A program made the translations under genes and the position numbers. From positions 1-64,000 of the forward strand of contig JAITEB010000017.1 in NCBI GenBank assembly GCA_031282245.1: a stretch of DNA of 64,000 bases, in the 5' to 3' direction. Shown here piece by piece: positions 15,790 through 25,488 of this stretch. The notes under the pieces are model-generated. The model was not told where the DNA came from, made no database searches, and worked only from the letters and a program-made list of their open reading frames with translations. The stretch is from Oscillospiraceae bacterium. GTDB lineage: Bacteria > Bacillota > Clostridia > Oscillospirales > Ruminococcaceae. How positions within the stretch are numbered: the stretch's first letter is position 1; every line of letters starts with the position of its first letter.

Positions 15790-16173
15790 TTACTTGATCT
15801 CAACCTTCGCGCCGGCTTCTTCAAAACGGGCTTTAAGCGCGTCAGCGTCAGCCCTGGAAACAGCGCTCTTGATAACCGCCTTCGGAGCGGCTTCGACAAG
15901 TTCTTTCGCTTCTTTGAGGTTAAGTCCGGTAATTTCTTTTGCAAGCTTGATGACGTTCATTTTGGTCTGGCCAAAGTCAGTCAGCACAACGTCGAATTCG
16001 GTCTGCTCAACTTCAACCGGAGCGGCGGCGCCGGCGACCGGAGCGGCAACTGCGACCGGAGCGGCGGCGGATACGCCGAATTCCTCCTCAAGGGTTTTGA
16101 CAAGCTCGGAAAGCTCAAGAACAGTAAGGGTTTTTACGTCTTCCACTAATTTTAATACTTTTTCAGAAGCCAT
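15790..16173 (-). CDS. rplL: 50S ribosomal protein L7/L12
   Basis: 127 residues. The N-terminal dimerisation helix pair ([27 protein letters not shown]) is joined by an Ala/Val/Pro hinge (residues 35-55) to the C-terminal factor-binding domain ([39 protein letters not shown]...). It forms the ribosomal stalk that recruits translational GTPases, bound to L10. It is the second gene of rplJ-rplL and is closed by a terminator, so rpoB does not follow as it usually does. Confidence 0.98.
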   Translation of the reverse strand: MASEKVLKLVEDVKTLTVLELSELVKTLEEEFGVSAAAPVAVAAPVAGAAAPVEVEQTEFDVVLTDFGQTKMNVIKLAKEITGLNLKEAKELVEAAPKAVIKSAVSRADADALKARFEEAGAKVEIK

Positions 16174-16242
16174 GATTAAAGTTCCTCCGTGATATATAAT
16201 TTTATTTTTTGATACTGGACGGCGTTTGCCGCCGCTTTTCGC

Positions 16243-16791
16243 TTACGCCCCCGCGGGAGTCTCGCCTTTTTGCTCGGCAATAGCCTTAAGAGCGACGGCA
16301 AGGCCGCGGATGTTGGCGTTAAGCACGTTGACAAAGCCAGAAATCGGCGCGTTCAAGCCGGCCAGAGCCATAGCGACAAGGATTTCTTTTGAAGGCAGCT
16401 TGGAAAGGCTCATGACTTCTTCGGCGCTGATGACGCGGCCTTCGACAAAACCGCCCTTGATATTAAAATAGTTCGCCTGGCTTTCGGCGAATTTACCAAG
16501 GAATTTTGCGGGGGCAACAGCGTCCTCGTTGGAAAGAGCGACGGCTGTGGTGCCCTCCAGAACGGAATCAAGACCGCTCAGGCCGTTTTCTTTTGCGGCA
16601 AGCTTCAAAAGGGTGTTTTTGACTACAAAATAGTCGACCGTATTTTCGCGAAGCTCCCGGCGGAGTTTGGTGTCGGTCTCAACGTTTATCCCGCGGTAAT
16701 CGACAATAACGCCCGCAAGCGCTTTGTTCAGCTTCCCGGAAAGCTCGGCGACGATTTGTTTATTTTTGATCAGCGATTTTTCACCCGGCAA
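16243..16791 (-). CDS. rplJ: 50S ribosomal protein L10
   Basis: About 182 residues, the stalk base that anchors L7/L12. Recognisable by AGVIVDYRGINVETDTKLRRELRENTVDYFVVKNTLL and the C-terminal helix carrying L7/L12. Start choice: a GTG at 16803 lies inside the AGGAGGTG Shine-Dalgarno itself. The TTG at 16791, 11 bases downstream of it, gives (M)PGEKSLIKNKQIVAEL, which matches the usual N-terminus of clostridial L10. The gene is preceded by an L10-type leader and consensus promoter, implying autogenous control by the L10-L12 complex. Confidence 0.96.
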   Translation of the reverse strand: MPGEKSLIKNKQIVAELSGKLNKALAGVIVDYRGINVETDTKLRRELRENTVDYFVVKNTLLKLAAKENGLSGLDSVLEGTTAVALSNEDAVAPAKFLGKFAESQANYFNIKGGFVEGRVISAEEVMSLSKLPSKEILVAMALAGLNAPISGFVNVLNANIRGLAVALKAIAEQKGETPAGA

Positions 16792-16803
16792 TTTAAGTTT
16801 CAC

Positions 16804-16992
16804 CTCCTGAATATAAAGATTTCGCCAAAAATAAAAACACGCCCCTTTCCAAAGACAAAAAGGCGCGCAAAGACCGCAAAAAACGGCATGTTTACTGGCA
16901 TCCTCGGCGGGCGGCGATGGCCTTTATTCCCCCTGGGGGAACCCGCTGTCTCTGGAAAAAAATATTTTTTATTTTTATTTGGCGCAAATGCG
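16804..16992 (-). promoter_or_regulatory. ribosomal protein L10 leader (autoregulatory 5' UTR)
   Basis: The roughly 190-nt untranslated leader of rplJ carries features of the L10 leader RNA: AGAGACAGCGGGT, a GC-rich hairpin, then CCCGCCGAGGATGCC. The L10-(L12)4 complex is known to bind this leader and repress rplJL when in excess. Assignment is by motif recall, not by a covariance model. Confidence 0.75.
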
Positions 16993-16998
16993 CTTATT

Positions 16999-17027
16999 AT
17001 TATAATATGTTTCTCGGGTTATGTCAA
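16999..17027 (-). promoter_or_regulatory. consensus promoter of rplJ-rplL
   Basis: On the minus strand TTGACA (17022-17027) and TATAAT (16999-17004) are exactly 17 bases apart, a perfect sigma-A-type promoter. Confidence 0.93.
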
Positions 17028-17115
17028 GTTTATTTGAGCGCCGTATAAAATTATTTTTATAATATTAAAAAAACTCTTGTTTATTTTATTTCGATATGAT
17101 AAAATATCAAAAATT

Positions 17116-17190
17116 GCTGATGTGGCTCAATGGCAGAGCAGTTCACTCGTAATGAACAGGTTGTGAGTTCGATTCTCACCATCAGCTCCA
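17116..17190 (+). tRNA. tRNA-Thr(CGT)
   Basis: A 75-nt tRNA with encoded CCA. The acceptor stem GCTGATG pairs with CATCAGC. The anticodon stem GTTCA/TGAAC encloses loop CTCGTAA, giving anticodon CGT; the T-arm contains GTTCGATTC. It is the only tRNA here on the plus strand, divergent from rplJ. Confidence 0.96.
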
Positions 17191-17319
17191 CTGGAAAACT
17201 ACACAGGTATGCTTTGTATTTTTGCTCTTGAAAGGCCTTTCAGCCTGCTAAAACTCTTCTTTTTGACTTCTCTCGCTTACTGAAAAATCTGTAAATTATT
17301 AATTTGCATATTCAAGCGC
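17191..17319. other. intergenic sequence after tRNA-Thr
   Basis: No gene or clear terminator is seen here. Together with the ParA relic it forms a 300-bp stretch between two tRNA genes, a typical landing zone for integrating elements. Confidence 0.4.
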
Positions 17320-17391
17320 TCAATTCACGAGCGGGTCGCGCGCGAAGACGCTTATGCCGCACGCCGTCGGTTCGGCGGCACGGACGGAAAC
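17320..17391 (-). pseudogene. relic of a plasmid/ICE-type parA (C-terminus only)
   Basis: On the minus strand, the frame ending at TGA 17320-17322 reads VSVRAAEPTACGISVFARDP then LVN-stop. The ParA at 2371-3162 has SVRAAECSAQGVSIFARDP, 12 or more residues from its own C-terminus. Fifteen of the 19 aligned positions match, with conservative changes at V/I, while nothing upstream in the same frame resembles ParA. I read this as the surviving 3' end of a former mobile-element parA. It is too short for certainty. Confidence 0.6.
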
Positions 17392-17498
17392 GCCGGAGCG
17401 CCAGCTGCTGAGTCGCTCTGCGCTGAGTTTGACTGCTTATCCTGCGAGGCAAAAAAAAGATATAATATTCCGGCAACGCTATAAATTCAGACAAAAAG

Positions 17499-17537
17499 CA
17501 AGCACAGAATTAAAATTTATTTTTAATTCTGTGCTTG
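17499..17537 (-). terminator. terminator of tRNA-Pro (copy 2 of a repeated hairpin)
   Basis: The stem CAAGCACAGAATTAAAA (17499-17515) with 17521-17537 is identical to the hairpin after the tRNA-Leu cluster at 5854-5891. It is followed on the minus strand by TTTTT and lies nine bases from the tRNA CCA end. Confidence 0.85.
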
Positions 17538-17546
17538 ACTTATCCT

Positions 17547-17624
17547 TGGTCGGAGTGGCGAGACTCGAACTCGCGGCCTCTTGGTCCCGAACCAAGCGCT
17601 CATACCAAACTGAGCTACACCCCG
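17547..17624 (-). tRNA. tRNA-Pro(CGG)
   Basis: A 78-nt tRNA with encoded CCA. The acceptor stem CGGGGTG pairs with CACTCCG, with one G-T pair. The anticodon stem CTTGG/CCAAG encloses loop TTCGGGA, giving anticodon CGG. Confidence 0.95.
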
Positions 17625-17673
17625 GCTTATCTAAACAGGAGGGATTTATGCCCCCCGGATACACAACGGGCTT

Positions 17674-17702
17674 ATTATACCACATGCGGCGGCGAAAATC
17701 AA
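17674..17702 (-). promoter_or_regulatory. promoter of tRNA-Pro
   Basis: On the minus strand TTGATT (17697-17702) and TATAAT (17674-17679) are 17 bases apart, with a TG element just before the -10, 50 bases upstream of the tRNA. Confidence 0.75.
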
Positions 17703-17828
17703 TGGAGTAAATAAATTTTTTTGCGGTAGTTTGGGCTTCCGCATATGGATATACAGCATAAAAATATTTGCCCGCCATAAAAAACGTATAGTTTGTTTAA
17801 AAAAATCCTAAAATTCTTAACAGACTGC

Positions 17829-17857
17829 TTGAAAAGTTTAAAATTATTGTGTAAAAT
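17829..17857 (+). promoter_or_regulatory. promoter of the CdaR-type regulator
   Basis: TTGAAA (17829-17834) and TAAAAT (17852-17857) are 17 bases apart. Transcription would begin near 17864, ahead of the ATG at 17908. This argues against the longer frame that begins with TTG 17863. Confidence 0.65.
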
Positions 17858-17907
17858 AGTTCTTGAGAACGGGTTTCACCAATACGGTCGAAGGGAATGT
17901 CTTAGCA

Positions 17908-18990
17908 ATGTCAAAAAAATTATTTCAGGGCGTTATAAACCAAATGCGCGAGGCCATTTATGACAGAGTTTTCGGGGTTATTGACGAAACCTCCGCCGTG
18001 ATTGCCTGCAGCGACCCAAACCGTATGCGCGAGGCCAACTACGTCGCCTCAGACATTGTAGAAGGCTTGGATTCTTTTGAAAAAGACGGGTATACCTATA
18101 AACCTTTTGGGGGAACTTCAAGGCCGGAATATGCCGCCTTTGTGGAAGGCTCCGATGAACGCGCGAAAGTCTATTCCGCTATCCTTGCCGTTTCGCTTTC
18201 TAATATCAAACAGTACTACGATGAAAAATATGACAGGAGCAATTTTATCAAAAATATAGTTCTTGATAATATTCTCCCCGGCGATATTTATGCGAAGGCG
18301 CGGGAACTGCACTTTAATTCCGGCGTCAACAGAGTCGTTTTTCTCATAAGGGTGCTTTCCGGCAACGATATCTCGGTCTATGACATTATTCAAAACCTGT
18401 TTCCAGACAAGCATAAGGACTTTATTTTTAATATCAACGAAAAAGATATAGTGCTCGTCAAAGAAGTCCGGGATAATATAGAGTCAAAAGACCTGGAAAA
18501 ACTTGCGAATTCAATTGTAGACACGCTTTCCGGCGAGTTCTATACGCCTTCCTCCGTCGGCATCGGCACAATTGTTCCCGGAATAAAAGACCTTGCAAAG
18601 TCATTCAGAGAAGCTCATGTCGCTCTGGAAGTCGGCAAAGTCTTTGATACGGAAAAAAATGTCGTCAATTACGATAATCTGGGTATAGCAAGGCTTATAT
18701 ATCAGCTTCCCCCTACGCTTTGCAACATGTTCCTCGGCGAGGTTTTCAAAAGAGGCTCTATCGAATCCCTTGATCAGGAGACACTTTTTACAATACAGCG
18801 CTTTTTTGAGAATAACCTGAATGTCTCCGAAACTTCCCGGAAGCTGTTTGTCCACAGGAACACGCTGGTTTACCGGCTTGAGAAAATCAAAAAACTGACC
18901 GGCCTTGACCTACGGGAATTCGATGACGCAATTGTATTTAAAGTGGCCCTTATGGTGAAAAAATATCTGACCTCCAATCCCCATGGGTAA
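17908..18990 (+). CDS. CdaR/PucR-family transcriptional regulator
   Basis: About 360 residues from the ATG at 17908 (GAAGGG upstream). The N-terminal part (SKKLFQGVINQMREAIYDRVFGVIDETSAVIACSDPNR) resembles the sugar-diacid recognition domain of CdaR. A middle GGDEF-like domain follows (FLIRVLSGNDISVYDIIQNLF). The C-terminal PucR helix-turn-helix is clear: LFTIQRFFENNLNVSETSRKLFVHRNTLVYRLEKIKKLTGLDL. Such proteins activate sugar-acid or nucleobase pathways in response to a ligand; no target genes lie beside it, so the ligand is unknown. It sits alone with its own promoter and a hairpin behind. Confidence 0.85.
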   Translation: MSKKLFQGVINQMREAIYDRVFGVIDETSAVIACSDPNRMREANYVASDIVEGLDSFEKDGYTYKPFGGTSRPEYAAFVEGSDERAKVYSAILAVSLSNIKQYYDEKYDRSNFIKNIVLDNILPGDIYAKARELHFNSGVNRVVFLIRVLSGNDISVYDIIQNLFPDKHKDFIFNINEKDIVLVKEVRDNIESKDLEKLANSIVDTLSGEFYTPSSVGIGTIVPGIKDLAKSFREAHVALEVGKVFDTEKNVVNYDNLGIARLIYQLPPTLCNMFLGEVFKRGSIESLDQETLFTIQRFFENNLNVSETSRKLFVHRNTLVYRLEKIKKLTGLDLREFDDAIVFKVALMVKKYLTSNPHG

Positions 18991-19008
18991 AAGATTTACG
19001 CTCCGGAT

Positions 19009-19035
19009 AAGGCAGTTATATTATATGGCTGCCTT
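19009..19035 (+). terminator. weak terminator after the CdaR-type gene
   Basis: A 7-bp stem AAGGCAG/CTGCCTT (19009-19015 with 19029-19035) with a 13-nt loop and TTTACTT behind. Confidence 0.5.
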
Positions 19036-19108
19036 TACTTATCGCTTGAGTTTGTCTGTTTTTAGCGCTTTTTGTCTGGTATTATGCTTGCGTTTGCTGG
19101 TTTATAGC

Positions 19109-19341
19109 TTCTGCGTGTGCGAACCACCCCGCCCTTTGGGCACCCCTCCTCGGAGGGGAATTGCAACACTGTGCGCTGTGCAAAATTTTTACCCCATGCA
19201 GAGAATTTTGTTATCTGCGGATTTGTAGCATAGCGCAAAAGCAAATAATTGCATGGGGTAAAAGCTGTAAACGATGTGCCCGGCTACAATTCCCCTCTGT
19301 GGAGGGGTGCCCAAAGGGCGGGGTGGTCCGCACACGCAGAA
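19109..19341. repeat. 233-bp MITE-like inverted repeat
   Basis: Left arm 19109-19163 and right arm 19287-19341 are reverse complements over 55 bases with three mismatches. Each arm also holds internal dyads (GCCCTTTGGGC; CCCCTCC....GGAGGGG). Between them a second inverted pair is seen: TTTTACCCCATGCA (about 19187-19200) against TGCATGGGGTAAAA (about 19250-19263). No transposase lies inside. The arrangement fits a non-autonomous miniature element or a REP-type structured repeat. Confidence 0.85.
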
Positions 19342-19492
19342 ATCCCCCCTTCCCCAAAAGAATCCCCCTTCTCAAAAATCCTTTTCAGTCCTGCCTGGCA
19401 GGAAAATTCAGCACATGCCCCAACACATTTTCTACATTTTTCGTCATTCATACAACAAAAATCAGTCTTTTTATGAAAGGAGATTTTCCGCT

Positions 19493-20263
19493 TTGATTAA
19501 ATTTGTCAATGTCAATAAAGTCTATCCCAACGGGACGAGCGGTCTTGAAAACGTAAATCTCAGCATAGAAGACGGGGAATTTGTTTTTGTGGTAGGAGAC
19601 TCGGGCTCTGGCAAAAGCACGCTGGTCAAGCTCATACTTACTGAAGAAAGGCATACTTCCGGCAGAATATACGTCAACGATTATGACCTTTCCCGAATCA
19701 AGAACAGACACATCCCCGCCCTTCGCAGAACAATGGGAGTCGTATTTCAAGATTTCCGGCTTATACCCACTATGAACGTATATGACAACGTGGCTTTTGC
19801 CCTCCGGGTTACAAATATCCCCTCGCGGGAGATTAAAAAGCGCGTGCCTTATATTTTAAATCTGGTTGGCCTTGAGGCAAAGTCAAAGGCCATGCCCACG
19901 CAGATCTCCGGCGGCGAACAGCAGCGCGTGGCGCTTGCAAGGGCGCTTGCCAACAACCCGATGCTGCTTCTGGCGGACGAGCCGACGGGCAATATCGACC
20001 CAAACCTGACTTTTGAAATTATGGAGCTTCTGATAGAAATAAACCATGCCGCCAAAACAACTGTGCTTGTTGTGACGCACGAGCAGGATATGGTGAGCCA
20101 TTTTAACAAGCGCATTATAACTATTAACAAAGGGCGCATCGTCTCTGACGCGCCCGCGCAAAAAAAAAGACGAACCGGGCTGATTCATAGCGCGGACCCG
20201 GCGCCCGTCAGCGCCCTTGCCGAACCCAACGCTATAAGGAGGCGCACGGTTTATGACTGGTAG
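19493..20263 (+). CDS. ftsE: cell-division ABC ATPase FtsE
   Basis: About 256 residues. The start is TTG 19493 with AAAGGAG ten bases upstream, giving (M)[20 protein letters not shown]; a longer upstream frame runs through the MITE and is rejected. Walker [10 protein letters not shown] (about 36-44), Q-loop [10 protein letters not shown], signature [16 protein letters not shown] and Walker [13 protein letters not shown] are all present. The sequence ends with a basic linker. FtsE works with FtsX (overlap of 11 bases) to activate an extracellular peptidoglycan hydrolase during division or elongation; the M23 protein next door is the likely partner. Confidence 0.95.
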   Translation: MIKFVNVNKVYPNGTSGLENVNLSIEDGEFVFVVGDSGSGKSTLVKLILTEERHTSGRIYVNDYDLSRIKNRHIPALRRTMGVVFQDFRLIPTMNVYDNVAFALRVTNIPSREIKKRVPYILNLVGLEAKSKAMPTQISGGEQQRVALARALANNPMLLLADEPTGNIDPNLTFEIMELLIEINHAAKTTVLVVTHEQDMVSHFNKRIITINKGRIVSDAPAQKKRRTGLIHSADPAPVSALAEPNAIRRRTVYDW

Positions 20264-21161
20264 CAGCATCCGGTACCTGATAAAAGAAGGCGGCAGAAGT
20301 CTTGTCGCAAACAGAATGATGTCCCTGGCTTCGATTATGGTTCAGATGGTCTGTTTTCTGCTCATCGGGGCTTCGCTTCTGTTCAGCGCCAATATTGACG
20401 GCTTTCTGAAATCAGTGGAGCGCCGCAACCAGATTGCCGTTTATGTCGACCCGGAGCTTGACGACCAGGGGATTGCGCGGGTGCGCAACCAGCTCGGCTC
20501 TATCGAAACAGTCGAATACGTCGGGGACTATGTGACCCCGCAGGAAGGGCTGGAAAGCCTTGTGAGAGACATGGAAGGCGGGAATATCATTTTTACGGAT
20601 TTGATCAGCGACAACCCTCTTCCCGGGCTTTTCCGGGTTTCTATCAGCGATCTCAGCCAGCAGAAGCAGGTGATGGATAAACTCAAGCGCGTCCAGGGCG
20701 TGATAAACGTCCGCGGTTCGACCGACCTTGCGGACACCCTCGCCAGCATACGAAACATGGTGACGTTTATGGGCCTTGCCGTTGTGACGATCCTGGCCAT
20801 TGTTTCACTGGTGATAACCGCGAACACAATCAAGCTTACTATATTAAACCGCAAGCGCGAGATAGGCATCATGCGCCTTGTCGGGGCTACGAACGGCTTT
20901 ATACGCCTGCCTTTTGTCATAGAGGGCATATACATCGGGCTGATTGCCGCCGGGCTTGCTTTTGGCTTGATTTGGTGGGCGTACAGTTATCTGACGGCTA
21001 TGTCGGCGGAATGGACAAACGGCTTTGTAAAAGATATTTTCAGCTATCTGATTCCGTTTGAGGAAATCGGCTGGAAGATTTTTGTCTGCTTTGCCGCGGG
21101 CGGGATTTTCGTCAGCGGTATCGGCAGCTCGTTTTTTATCGGCAGGCATCTTAAGGTTTAG
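20253..21161 (+). CDS. ftsX: cell-division protein FtsX
   Basis: A 302-residue membrane protein with the FtsX topology. One N-terminal transmembrane helix (residues 22-45) is followed by an extracellular domain (about 50-165, RRNQIAVYVDPELDDQG...). Three C-terminal helices follow, near 170-195, 220-245 and 270-298. ILNRKREIGIMRLVGAT is the cytoplasmic coupling motif of MacB/FtsX permeases. It lacks ATPase motifs and depends on FtsE. The extracellular loop is expected to contact the coiled coil of the M23 hydrolase encoded immediately downstream. Confidence 0.94.
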   Translation: MTGSSIRYLIKEGGRSLVANRMMSLASIMVQMVCFLLIGASLLFSANIDGFLKSVERRNQIAVYVDPELDDQGIARVRNQLGSIETVEYVGDYVTPQEGLESLVRDMEGGNIIFTDLISDNPLPGLFRVSISDLSQQKQVMDKLKRVQGVINVRGSTDLADTLASIRNMVTFMGLAVVTILAIVSLVITANTIKLTILNRKREIGIMRLVGATNGFIRLPFVIEGIYIGLIAAGLAFGLIWWAYSYLTAMSAEWTNGFVKDIFSYLIPFEEIGWKIFVCFAAGGIFVSGIGSSFFIGRHLKV

Positions 21162-21242
21162 CGAAAGAACCTGTCCGTTCGTGTGATGGCCGCAGGCGCC
21201 GGACTCACGTCAAATCGCGCCGGAAAGGAGACCCGCCCAATA

Positions 21243-22541
21243 ATGCAGCGCAAAATTTCGCATTTTATTAAAAAATCTATAGCGCTTATTTTTACTGTTG
21301 TCCTGATAATGTCAAGTTTCAGCGTAATATACAGCGCGGAAGGCCCCGATACCTCCGCGCTGGAAAAAGAACTCAACCAGCTCAAAGAAGAAGCGAAAAA
21401 ATATCAGAACGCAATCAACACTATCAAGAACGAAAAATACGATGTGCAGACGCGTATTAATAATATAAACCTAAAAATCGTGAATCTGGAAGCTCAGATA
21501 AATATTGTCTCTCAGCAGATAAACGCCATTGTATTGCAGATTGAAGACCTGAAAGAGCAAATTTATGAGAAAGATATGCTGATAACGCAGAAGCAGGGCG
21601 AGATTGACCAGAAAGAAAAAGAAATTGCCATAAAAGAGTTTGAATACAACGCAAGCTATGACCTTTTTAAAGAACGCATCAGGATAATTTATATCAACGG
21701 CAACGCTTCTACGCTTGAAATGCTTTTCGGCGCGGGGGATTTTACATCTTTTTTTGATAAAATAGAGTATTTACAGAAAATTTCTGAAAAAGACAAAAGT
21801 GATATGAATTACCTGATAGACAAAAAAACACAGATTATATCTGAAAAAGAACAGATTGAAAACGACAAAGCCGCCGTTATTGACGAAGAAAACAGCATCA
21901 AAGAACAAAAGACTGTTTTGGAACAGAGCCAGACCTATTACGAAAGCAAACAGCAGGAGCAGGAAGCCGCCAGGACAGAGCTTAATTCACTGAAAGTACA
22001 GGCGGCAAGCGAGCTGCAGACGCTGGAGAGCCAGGAAAAATCCGCCCGTATGGAGTATGAGACGACCCAGAAAGAAATGCAGGAAATTCAGGCCAAGATA
22101 GAAGCGCTGATAAAAGCTTATGCCCAGGCCGCCGATACTGTCTATGTCGGCGGGGAGTTTGTGTGGCCCGCGCCGGGCTATACCAGAATCAGCATGCCTT
22201 TCAACGGCTATCCCGGCCACACCGGGACGGATATAGTCGGCAAATCCGCCGGGCTTATTTACGGCGCGCCTTTTGTCGCGGCGGGCAACGGCACTGTCAT
22301 TGTAGTAATATATGGCAACACCGGCTATGGAAACTATGTAATCGTTGACCACGGCGGCGGAGTTACCACGCTTTATGCCCACGCCAGCGCCATTTCAGTC
22401 ACAAAGGGCCAGCAGGTCTCCGCGGGCCAGCAGCTTGGGAAAGTGGGCTCAACAGGCAACTCCACAGGCCCTCATTTGCACTTTGAAGTCAGGATAAACG
22501 GGAAACCCGTCAACGCCATGAGCTATTTTACCGCGCAATAA
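21243..22541 (+). CDS. coiled-coil M23 (LytM) peptidoglycan endopeptidase, FtsEX partner
   Basis: 432 residues from ATG 21243 (AAGGAG 12 bases upstream). A signal peptide (about 1-30, SIALIFTVVLIMSSFSVIYSA) leads to two long coiled-coil regions (about 35-125 and 180-300, rich in Glu/Lys/Gln). A C-terminal LytM domain (about 325-430) follows with intact zinc ligands: HTGTDI, then HLHFE, plus HASAISV for catalysis. The architecture matches EnvC/PcsB/CwlO-type proteins that are autoinhibited until FtsEX pulls on the coiled coil. Direct adjacency to ftsEX supports that role. Confidence 0.9.
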   Translation: MQRKISHFIKKSIALIFTVVLIMSSFSVIYSAEGPDTSALEKELNQLKEEAKKYQNAINTIKNEKYDVQTRINNINLKIVNLEAQINIVSQQINAIVLQIEDLKEQIYEKDMLITQKQGEIDQKEKEIAIKEFEYNASYDLFKERIRIIYINGNASTLEMLFGAGDFTSFFDKIEYLQKISEKDKSDMNYLIDKKTQIISEKEQIENDKAAVIDEENSIKEQKTVLEQSQTYYESKQQEQEAARTELNSLKVQAASELQTLESQEKSARMEYETTQKEMQEIQAKIEALIKAYAQAADTVYVGGEFVWPAPGYTRISMPFNGYPGHTGTDIVGKSAGLIYGAPFVAAGNGTVIVVIYGNTGYGNYVIVDHGGGVTTLYAHASAISVTKGQQVSAGQQLGKVGSTGNSTGPHLHFEVRINGKPVNAMSYFTAQ

Positions 22542-22558
22542 AACCAGCCGATAAAAAC

Positions 22559-22593
22559 AAGCAGTCCGGAAATGACAGATTTCCGAACTGCTT
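22559..22593. terminator. bidirectional terminator between the M23 gene and eno
   Basis: A 15-bp stem with one mismatch (22559-22573 with 22579-22593), 5-nt loop, between convergent genes. Confidence 0.85.
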
Positions 22594-22623
22594 GTTTAAT
22601 ATAACGGTTTTGAATAAAACGGG

Positions 22624-23931
<1,308 letters not shown>

Positions 23932-24201
23932 TTATATATAAATTAATTTATAATACAAAACGCGTCTGTATTATTGTCTTATTTAAAATATTTCAGGCAA
24001 TAAAAGCCGTTTTTTTTAGTTATTGGGGCGGATATTTTTCAAAAAAAATCCCATCATAAGTATTGACATTATGCGCGTTTGCATATACCATTTTGATATG
24101 ACGCAGCAAAAATTTGTCAAAAATTGCTTATTTTCCGGCCGGCAAATAAGGCCCGTCAGAAAATTCCATGCTATAGTATAACAAAAAGGCAGGTATTAAT
24201 T

Positions 24202-25200
24202 ATGAAGTTTCTGAAAATATTTGTGATGTTCATGGCATTTTTGATTGCCCTGACTTCCTGCTCCAGAGCGGCCAAAAACAGCGGGAGTTCCGCCGCCCCT
24301 TCTTCTCAGCAGCCGTCTGCGCCGCCGGAGGATTCCCTGCCCTCTTTTGAGACGCCGTCCGGAATATCGTCGGCTTTGCAGGAAGACGAGGGCCGCCCCG
24401 CCTCCGGAGAGAACGCCCCGGCCGAAAGCTCACCGGAAGAAGCGGCTTCTATCACTGTCGTTGCGGCAGGGGAAACAGTTCCGGGCACGCTTGGCGTTCA
24501 GCAGGTGACATGGGGGCCGGGAACAAACGTCGACGAGCAGAACCGCCCCATTGACCCGATAGCTTTGCAGGAAAAATACGGCAAACTCGGCGCTTATTTT
24601 ATTGCCCCGCCCGCATCGAAAGACATATATCTGACTTTTGATGAGGGCTACGAAAACGGTTATACTCCCAAGATTCTGGACAGGCTCAAAGAAAAGGGCG
24701 TGAAAGCCGTGTTTTTCGTCACGCTTGCCTATGCGAAAAGCTCACCGGAGCTTATCCGGCGCATGATTGACGAAGGGCACACAGTTGGCAATCACTCCTG
24801 CAATCACCCGAACATGACCGCTATCCCCGATGAAACCGGCATTGCGGAGATTCGGGACCTGCACGATTATATATCCCAGAATTTCGGCGGCTATCAGATG
24901 TGGCTTTTCCGGCCGCCGGAGGGGGCTTTCAGCGAACGCACCCTGGCTCTGACGCATTCGGCGGGGTATATCAGCGTGCTCTGGAGCTTTGCGTACAAGG
25001 ACTGGGATCCTGGCGATCAGCCTGAAGAGACGGCCGCGCTCAATAAAATATTAAGCAAACTTCACCCCGGAGCGATATATCTTCTTCATGCCGTTTCCAA
25101 AACAAACACAGACATTTTGCCGCAATTTATAGATTCGGCCAGGGAACAGGGCTATATTTTTAAATCTTTTACGCTCCCGGACCCATTTGTTACAAATTAA
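24202..25200 (+). CDS. polysaccharide deacetylase lipoprotein (PdaA-like)
   Basis: 332 residues from ATG 24202. The N-terminus is a lipoprotein signal with lipobox ALTSC (Cys 20). A Ser/Pro/Glu-rich linker of about 90 residues (PSSQQPSAPPED...) spaces the catalytic domain from the membrane. The NodB domain (about 150-330) contains TFDEGYEN, GNHSCNHPNM (the two metal histidines) and FRPPEG, with the EGYEN form typical of PdaA, the N-deacetylase acting on muramic acid in cortex or wall peptidoglycan. Substrate is inferred; a chitin or xylan role is less likely given these motifs. Confidence 0.87.
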   Translation: MKFLKIFVMFMAFLIALTSCSRAAKNSGSSAAPSSQQPSAPPEDSLPSFETPSGISSALQEDEGRPASGENAPAESSPEEAASITVVAAGETVPGTLGVQQVTWGPGTNVDEQNRPIDPIALQEKYGKLGAYFIAPPASKDIYLTFDEGYENGYTPKILDRLKEKGVKAVFFVTLAYAKSSPELIRRMIDEGHTVGNHSCNHPNMTAIPDETGIAEIRDLHDYISQNFGGYQMWLFRPPEGAFSERTLALTHSAGYISVLWSFAYKDWDPGDQPEETAALNKILSKLHPGAIYLLHAVSKTNTDILPQFIDSAREQGYIFKSFTLPDPFVTN

Positions 25201-25213
25201 GCCTTGCTTTTAT

Positions 25214-25249
25214 GACGTTTTTAATATATATTAAAAATGTGTCGTTTTT
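25214..25249 (+). terminator. terminator after the deacetylase gene
   Basis: A hairpin of TTTTTAATATATATTAAAAA flanked by GACG and TGTC, ending in a T run (25244-25249). Confidence 0.6.
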
Positions 25250-25488
25250 AGCATGTATCTATATTTTTTTGATGAAATGTTTTTAAAAACCAGTTTTCCG
25301 CATGTCATACGGCGCAGGGGCGGCCAACCGCCGCCCGCTGTCTCTGTCAGGAAAATTGTATGCGGACAGCGGCGCAGTACCGGGACATAAATAACTGACT
25401 TGCAAAGCCTTCTACTTATTTTTTTCTTCCCCCCTGCCCCCCGGCAGCAAGCAAAACGCCAGCAGCATTTTTTTAAGGGAGGTCTTTT

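Noticed and set aside
14550..15944. 464-residue open frame on the minus strand opposite recF
   Set aside because: It mirrors the recF coding frame and is explained by codon bias; no ribosome-binding site, and recF is certain.
17312..17494. 60-residue minus-strand frame between tRNA-Thr and tRNA-Pro
   Set aside because: It overlaps the ParA relic in a different frame and shows no coding character; the relic frame is the informative one.
19274..19492. Upstream extension of ftsE by about 73 residues
   Set aside because: It lies inside the inverted repeat and its flank, is Pro/Gln-rich nonsense, and FtsE homologues begin at [11 protein letters not shown].
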